64,000 nucleotides of DNA. Source: Actinoplanes sichuanensis. Its GTDB lineage: Bacteria; Actinomycetota; Actinomycetes; Mycobacteriales; Micromonosporaceae. How positions within the stretch are numbered: the stretch's first letter is position 1; each line of letters begins with the position of its first letter. The stretch lies in assembly GCF_033097365.1 (NCBI RefSeq), contig NZ_AP028461.1, positions 3,658,001 through 3,722,000 of the forward strand, given 5' to 3'. Made by a program: the position numbers and the translations under genes. Below, piece after piece: positions 59,532 through 64,000 of the stretch. Under the pieces are notes generated by a model. That model worked only from the letters and a program-made list of their open reading frames with translations, did no database searches and was not told the DNA's origin.

Positions 59532-61877
59532 TCAGCGGTTACGCCAGCGCGGCTCCCGCTTCTCGGCGAACGCGGTCAGCCCCTCGACCATGTCCTCGCT
59601 GACCAGCAGTTCGTCGAAGGCGGCGCTGGGCCGGCGGACCGCCTCGACGACGTCCGCGATTCCGCGGGTCTCGGCCATCACCTGGAGCGAGACCCGCACC
59701 GATGTGGGCGACCCGGCGAGGATCTGCGCGGCCAGTGCGCGGGCACCGTCGACGGCTCCGCCGGCCGGGGTGACCCGGTTGACCAGTCCGTGGGCGAGGG
59801 CCTCGTCGGCGCCCATTCGCCGCCCGGTCAGAATCATCTCGGTGGCCGGCTTCGGCGGAAGGATCCGGGGCAGCCGGACCACTCCCCCGGCGGCGGCGAT
59901 CAGACCGACCTTGACCTCGCTCAGCGCGAATTGGGCATTCTGATCGGCGACGACCAGATGGCAGGCCAGGGCGATCTCGAAACCGCCGCCCATGGCGAAT
60001 CCGTTGACCGCGGCGATCACCGGTTTCGGCATCGAACGGCGACTGGTCAATCCGGCGAAACCGTTCTTCGGCACCCACATCGGTTGACCCGACGCCGCAT
60101 AGATCAGGTCGTTGCCGGCGCTGAACGCCTTGTCGCCGGCACCGGTCAGAATCGCCACCCACAGGTCGTCGTCGGCGAAGTAGGCGTCGAAGGCGTGGTC
60201 GAGTTCCTCGTTCGCCATCGGGTGCAGGCTGTTGCGGGCGTCCGGCCGATTGATGGTCACTTCGAGAACGTGACCGGTACGGCGTACCAGAATGTGCTCG
60301 TAGGTCTCCCGGAGAATCGCCGGACCCGGCGGCGGAGGGGCGAGTTCGGCCACCCGGTTTCCGCGTCCCGAGGACCGCACGTGAACGCGGCGGCCGAGCG
60401 GTTCGGCGACATCGAGTAGGGAGACGTCGTCGGCGAGGGCGAGAAAGCGGCGGCCGTCGGCCTCCAGACGGCCGATGACGATTCCGGTACGCCCACCGTC
60501 ACGACGATGCGTGATCGTGTAGGTCTCGATGGTCGCCCACCCGTCGGCGTGCCGTGCTTCTTCCGGCGCCGGCCACGCGTCAACCGATTCCTGCAATGCC
60601 GCGCTGTCGTCGGGCCGCCATGGCGAGGGCACGGTCGTGTAGACGCCGGCCGAGTATTTGCTCATCAGCCCGCCGTTGGCGCCGACGAATCCGTAGCTGC
60701 CCGGTTCGTCACGGACCAGCGCGACCATCGACGCGATCGCGTGCATCGAGTAGTTGTTGCCGGGCCCGCCGAAGAACGGGAGCCCGCCGGTGACGGTGAG
60801 GCCACGCGGATCGTCTGCCGTCAATCCGAATGCGTCCGCGATGTTGAACACCGGCGCCGCGAAACAGCTGTAGAGGTCGAGGAACCGCAGGTCGTCGACG
60901 CTGATGGCGGCGATGTCCAGGGCGTGCCGGGCGGCCATCACCGCGGCCGGGCTCCGGGACAGGTCCTCCCGGTCGAGCAGGTCGCGTTCCCGCAGGTCGG
61001 CGTGGCCGGCGAGAAACACCCACCGCTCGGCGGGAACACCGAGGCGGCGCGCGGCGCCGACGGACATCAGCAAGGCGGCCGCGCCCTGGTTGACCTTTTC
61101 TCGGGACACCACATATCGGGTGTACGGCTCGGCGATGACCCGATTCGACTCCGAGGGGGTCACGAGTTCCGCAGCGGTGCGGACGACGGGCGCCGCGGAA
61201 TGCGGATTGGCCGCCGCGACCCGGGTGAACGGCGCGAACAGCGCCCCGATCGCGGCCGCGTACTCCTGGCGGGACAGTTTGAGTCGGGCCCGGCGGGCGT
61301 TGTCGAAGAGCGCGTATTGGCCGGGCGCGTCGGTCAGGCCGTGATTGACCTGGTGCCGCGAGATCATGCCCCGGAGTCCGAGCCCGCGGTCCTCGAGGCT
61401 CCCGTCGACGTGTTCGCTGAAGTCGGGCCGGTCGGGGTCGTTCGCGTACCTCTGCGTGGTGGAGATCGCCTCCGCACCGCCCAGGAGAACCACCTCGGCC
61501 CGGCCCGCCGCGATCGTCGCGGCGAATTCGTTGACCAGGTGCTGGGGGCTCTGGCCGCCGCCGACCTCGAGCACGGCCCGGGTGGGTGTGGCGCCCAGCC
61601 GGGCGGCGACCGACCGCGGGAAGTTGTCCGACCGGCCGAGCGGGGCCCGGCTGCCGGGGAACGAGTTCTCGAACTGCCGTGTGGTGGCGACGGTGTCGAT
61701 CGCGGCGATCACGGCGGCCGGGTCGGCGCCGGTGTCGACGACCGCCTCGCGGGCGGCGTCGGCGGCCAGATCGACTGCCGATCGCCGCTGGTAGTCGGGG
61801 CTGTCGAGCAGTTCGGAGGTCTGTCCGACACCCACCACGATCGGCGTGCGCGGGTCGAGATCGTCGATCTTCACCAT
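59532..61877 (-). CDS. Thiolase-like/OB/crotonase fusion protein
   Basis: The 781-residue product fuses a thiolase-like domain (about 8-440), an OB-like linker domain (about 445-505, GRTGIVIGRLEADGRRFLAL) and an enoyl-CoA hydratase domain (about 519-781). In the thiolase part the usual catalytic cysteine position reads EVGGGQSPQHLVNEFA, with no cysteine, while GGPGNNYSMHAIASMV keeps a histidine. The crotonase part has INRPDARNS, FSAGNDL and GFAMGGGFEIALACHLV. It may carry out sequential hydration and retro-Claisen or aldol-type steps on a CoA ester. The gene is divergent from an NAD-dependent reductase across twin operators. Confidence 0.87.
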   Translation of the reverse strand: MVKIDDLDPRTPIVVGVGQTSELLDSPDYQRRSAVDLAADAAREAVVDTGADPAAVIAAIDTVATTRQFENSFPGSRAPLGRSDNFPRSVAARLGATPTRAVLEVGGGQSPQHLVNEFAATIAAGRAEVVLLGGAEAISTTQRYANDPDRPDFSEHVDGSLEDRGLGLRGMISRHQVNHGLTDAPGQYALFDNARRARLKLSRQEYAAAIGALFAPFTRVAAANPHSAAPVVRTAAELVTPSESNRVIAEPYTRYVVSREKVNQGAAALLMSVGAARRLGVPAERWVFLAGHADLRERDLLDREDLSRSPAAVMAARHALDIAAISVDDLRFLDLYSCFAAPVFNIADAFGLTADDPRGLTVTGGLPFFGGPGNNYSMHAIASMVALVRDEPGSYGFVGANGGLMSKYSAGVYTTVPSPWRPDDSAALQESVDAWPAPEEARHADGWATIETYTITHRRDGGRTGIVIGRLEADGRRFLALADDVSLLDVAEPLGRRVHVRSSGRGNRVAELAPPPPGPAILRETYEHILVRRTGHVLEVTINRPDARNSLHPMANEELDHAFDAYFADDDLWVAILTGAGDKAFSAGNDLIYAASGQPMWVPKNGFAGLTSRRSMPKPVIAAVNGFAMGGGFEIALACHLVVADQNAQFALSEVKVGLIAAAGGVVRLPRILPPKPATEMILTGRRMGADEALAHGLVNRVTPAGGAVDGARALAAQILAGSPTSVRVSLQVMAETRGIADVVEAVRRPSAAFDELLVSEDMVEGLTAFAEKREPRWRNR

Positions 61878-61929
61878 GACCCGACGATATCGAAACGTCA
61901 GACGTTCAGTTAGTCGGATCGGCCATAAC

Positions 61930-61974
61930 GGAGATGTCTCCACTTCCCGTTGACTAAGCGGAGAGGTCTCCGCT
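61930..61974. promoter_or_regulatory. Twin GGAGA-N2-TCTCC operators
   Basis: GGAGATGTCTCC (61930-61941) and GGAGAGGTCTCC within AGCGGAGAGGTCTCCGCT (61957-61974) are palindromes with the same core, 30 bases apart centre to centre. They lie in the gap between the divergent fusion gene and the reductase gene. No regulator gene is next to them. Confidence 0.75.
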
Positions 61975-61979
61975 AGCGT
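61950..61979 (+). promoter_or_regulatory. Promoter for the NAD-dependent reductase genes
   Basis: TTGACT (61950-61955), an 18-base spacer and TAGCGT (61974-61979) form a sigma-70-type promoter reading to the gene at 62008. The spacer is filled by the operator at 61957-61974, so a bound repressor would block RNA polymerase. Confidence 0.6.
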
Positions 61980-62007
61980 TTCGAGGGACACGAGACGGAG
62001 GGGCGAG

Positions 62008-63012
62008 ATGGCTGACGTATTGGTGACCGGCGGTTCGGGCTACATCGGTGGATGGTGTGTCCTGGCGCTGCTGGAGGCCGGTTGGACGGTGCGGACGACG
62101 GTGCGCGATCCGGCGCGCGAGCCGCAGGTCCGCACGATGCTGCGGGAGCCCGGCACGCGGCTTCAGGTGGTGCGGGCGGACCTCGGCGGCGACGCGGGCT
62201 GGGCGGAGGCGGCGGCCGGCTGCCGCCACGTGTTGCACGTCGCGTCACCCACACTCACGCACCAGCCGCGCAACGACGACGAGATGGTGCGCCCCGCCGT
62301 CGACGGAACACTGCGGGTGCTGCGGGCGGCCCACGGCGCCGGCGTGCAGCGGGTGGTGATGACCTCGGCGATCGGCGCGGTCGCCTACGGGCACCCGGAC
62401 CGGGACACCCCGTTCACCGAACGCGACTGGACGGACGTCGACGCCGGGATCGCGCCGTACCAGAAGTCGAAAACCCTCGCCGAACGCGCTGCCTGGGAAT
62501 TCGTCGGCGGCGAGGGCAGCGGCCTGGAACTGGCCACGGTCAACCCGACCGCTGTGCTCGGCCCGGTGCTCGGCCCCGACTACTCCCCGTCGCTGAACGG
62601 CATCGCCCGCATGCTGGACGGGTCGATGCCGACGGTGCTGCCGTTCGCCACCGGTTACGTCGACGTCCGGGACGTGGCCGCGCTGCACCTGCTCGCGATG
62701 ACCGAACCCGCCGCGGCCGGTGAACGGTTCATCGCCACCGCCGGGCACAGCCTGTGGCAGCGTGAGGTCGCCGCCATCCTGCGCGAACGGCTCGGCGAAC
62801 GGGCCGCCAAGGTGCCGACCCGTGAGATGCCGGTGTGGGCGGCCCAGGGCCTGGCCCGGGTCAACCCGGAGATGCGGGCGCTGCGGAAGCTGCTCGGGCG
62901 CAATCTGGACGCCACCTCCGCGAAGGCCGAGACACTGCTCGGCTGGAAGGCACGCCCGATCGAGGACACCATCACCGAGACGGCCGAGAGCCTGCTCGCT
63001 CTCCCGAAATGA
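62008..63012 (+). CDS. NAD(P)-dependent extended short-chain dehydrogenase (DFR-like)
   Basis: The 334-residue product has the Rossmann motif VLVTGGSGYIGGWC, the catalytic YQKSK (Tyr at about 152) and VMTSAIGAVAYGHP, typical of dihydroflavonol-reductase-like aldehyde reductases. GGAGGGG precedes the ATG. It is co-transcribed with the next gene (ATGA) and shares a control region with the thiolase-like fusion, which points to one pathway. The substrate may be a CoA-linked or free aldehyde or ketone. Confidence 0.9.
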   Translation: MADVLVTGGSGYIGGWCVLALLEAGWTVRTTVRDPAREPQVRTMLREPGTRLQVVRADLGGDAGWAEAAAGCRHVLHVASPTLTHQPRNDDEMVRPAVDGTLRVLRAAHGAGVQRVVMTSAIGAVAYGHPDRDTPFTERDWTDVDAGIAPYQKSKTLAERAAWEFVGGEGSGLELATVNPTAVLGPVLGPDYSPSLNGIARMLDGSMPTVLPFATGYVDVRDVAALHLLAMTEPAAAGERFIATAGHSLWQREVAAILRERLGERAAKVPTREMPVWAAQGLARVNPEMRALRKLLGRNLDATSAKAETLLGWKARPIEDTITETAESLLALPK

Positions 63013-63728
63013 GAGACACCATGCGCGTAGTGCTTTTCGGCGCGACCGGAATGGTCGGCCACGGGGTGCTCACCGCCCTGCTCGAAGACCCCACGATCAC
63101 CGGAGTCGTCTCGGTGTCCCGGCGCGTCACCGGGCGTTCCCATCCGAAACTGAAAGAGGTTCTGCACCGGGATTTCCTCGACTACCGGGAGCTCGACGCC
63201 GAATTCGCGGCGGCGCACGCCACGCTGTTCTGCCTGGGCACCCCGTCGGTCGGGAAAACCGAACCGGAATACACCCGGATCACCCGGGACTACGCGGTCG
63301 CCGCCGCGGCGGCGGCCCTTCGCAACAATCCGGACAGCGTGTTCGGGTACGTCTCCGCGAACCGAGCCGACAGCACGAGCCGGACGATGTGGATCCGGGT
63401 GAAGGGTCGCGCCGAGGAGAACCTGGCCGCCCTGCATCCGCGGGCGTTCTTCCTCCGGCCGGGGTTCATCCGCCCGTGCCGCGGCGCACGTCCCGCCACT
63501 CGGGCCCAGCGGGTCGTCTACGCGGTTCTGACCCCGTTCCATCCGCTGCTGAAACTGTTGTTCCCGACCGGGGTGACGACGACCGACGCGATCGCCCACA
63601 CCATGCTCGAACTGATCCACGCGCCGGAGTCCCTGCCCCGGCGGCTGGACAACACCCTGATCAACCAGATCGCCGAGCGGGGCGCCGCCCGGGTCACGGC
63701 AGATCGACCTCCTCGAAGTCGAAGCTGA
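63009..63728 (+). CDS. NAD(P)-binding Rossmann-fold protein
   Basis: The ATG at 63009 overlaps the stop of the reductase gene (ATGA); an in-frame ATG at 63021 is possible. The 239-residue product opens VVLFGATGMVGHGVLTALLE, a nucleotide-binding motif of the NAD(P)H-binding (NmrA/HTATIP2-like) group, and later reads YVSANRADSTSR and FFLRPGFIRP. It may be a reductase or a redox sensor. It overlaps the convergent LRR gene by 35 bases. Confidence 0.87.
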   Translation: MRDTMRVVLFGATGMVGHGVLTALLEDPTITGVVSVSRRVTGRSHPKLKEVLHRDFLDYRELDAEFAAAHATLFCLGTPSVGKTEPEYTRITRDYAVAAAAAALRNNPDSVFGYVSANRADSTSRTMWIRVKGRAEENLAALHPRAFFLRPGFIRPCRGARPATRAQRVVYAVLTPFHPLLKLLFPTGVTTTDAIAHTMLELIHAPESLPRRLDNTLINQIAERGAARVTADRPPRSRS

Positions 63729-64000
63729 CCTTCCGCAGATGGGGCAGCCCGCGCAGCACGGCCAGGATCCGCTCGTCCGGATCGCCGGGCAGCGACAGCT
63801 CGCGAAGCTCGGTCAGCTCACCGATCCAGTCCGGGATCTCGGCGATCTCGTTCATCCAGAGCCCGAGCACCCGCAACCCGGTCAGCCCCCGGATCCACGT
63901 CGGCACGACGGTCAGCCCGTTGCGGGACAGCTCGAGACGGGTCAGCTCGGTGAGCCGCCCCAGAGTGTCCGGCAGGCTCTCCGGCGACTCGTTGAACCAG
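63694..64000 (-). CDS. Leucine-rich-repeat protein (partial, runs off the window end)
   Basis: The frame stays open from the window end to the stop at 63694, so the N-terminus is missing and the visible part is about 101 residues. Three bacterial leucine-rich repeats are clear (LPDTLGRLTELTRLELSRNG, WIRGLTGLRVLGLWMNE and WIGELTELRELSLPGD), each with the L-x-x-L-x-x-L pattern and 23-residue spacing. The tail KVSFDFEEVDLP caps the array. Such domains bind proteins. The rest of the gene would show whether this is an effector or regulator. Confidence 0.85.
   Translation of the reverse strand, partial: WFNESPESLPDTLGRLTELTRLELSRNGLTVVPTWIRGLTGLRVLGLWMNEIAEIPDWIGELTELRELSLPGDPDERILAVLRGLPHLRKVSFDFEEVDLP

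Overview
The window is about 70% G+C chromosomal DNA from a high-GC actinomycete. Several family choices point to Micromonosporaceae, and the best guess is Actinoplanes or a close relative. They include an Scr1-type helix-turn-helix/DUF5753 regulator next to a DUF397 protein (41228-42312), DUF3040 and CU044_5270 proteins, an RHS toxin with lectin and LamG insertions, many GTG/TTG starts with ATGA/GTGA overlaps, and a chemoreceptor, which fits a genus with motile spores. The genus is inferred. No rRNA, tRNA, insertion sequence, prophage or CRISPR array was seen.

Layout. 1-12 kb: a 3848-residue secreted RHS/YD-repeat polymorphic toxin (LamG, ricin-like, HINT and C-terminal toxin modules), followed after 8 bases by a truncated gene that is probably its immunity protein. 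12-18.5 kb: a membrane-anchored BMP-like protein, a QsdR-type regulator, a secreted cutinase of the polyester-hydrolase family, a WYL regulator with a divergent small gene, a HAD-like protein, an MFS exporter and a TrmO-like protein. 18.5-24 kb: a tightly coupled three-gene operon made of a 1338-residue CpXC-like/TPR/CHAT protease, a CBS-like protein with conserved Cys/His, and a four-helix membrane protein. 24-28.7 kb: an ArsR/MFS pair, a metallo-beta-lactamase-fold protein and an SsuD-type monooxygenase with its flavin reductase. 28.7-35.3 kb: a chemoreceptor, two paralogous 30-31-residue membrane peptides that share an upstream palindrome, a peptidoglycan-binding lipoprotein, two APH-like kinases and a TSUP transporter, with two tandem-repeat arrays between genes.

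35.4-43.5 kb: a TetR gene divergent from a TIM-barrel-like gene across twin operators, a 29-30 bp repeat array, a membrane-anchored M16 peptidase operon, the Scr1/DUF397 pair, and a membrane-protein/XRE pair behind a perfect 15-bp inverted repeat. 43.5-50.4 kb: a DDN-like protein, a bicupin, a TetR/racemase-fold operon, two MFS exporters, an ArsR/MBL operon with twin operators, and peptide deformylase. 50.4-55.8 kb: an array of evenly spaced palindromes, a response regulator/histidine kinase/GerMN lipoprotein operon of MtrAB-LpqB style, and a partner-switching cluster (membrane protein, STAS, HATPase, STAS). 55.3-64 kb: an RpiB-like isomerase, gcvH behind a tandem glycine riboswitch, an ANT-like nucleotidyltransferase, GNAT, an ECF sigma factor with its CU044_5270 partner, a thiolase-like/crotonase fusion divergent from two NAD-binding genes across twin operators, and a partial leucine-rich-repeat protein.

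Two themes recur. Many small local regulators sit next to their likely operators, often as two palindromes 16 or 30 bp apart. At least five unrelated tandem-repeat arrays (periods 7, 23, 26-27, 28 and 29-30 bp) are almost confined to gaps between genes. The strongest candidates for uncharacterised biology are the CHAT operon, the RHS toxin tip with its edge-truncated immunity gene, and the duplicated small membrane peptide with its conserved palindrome.
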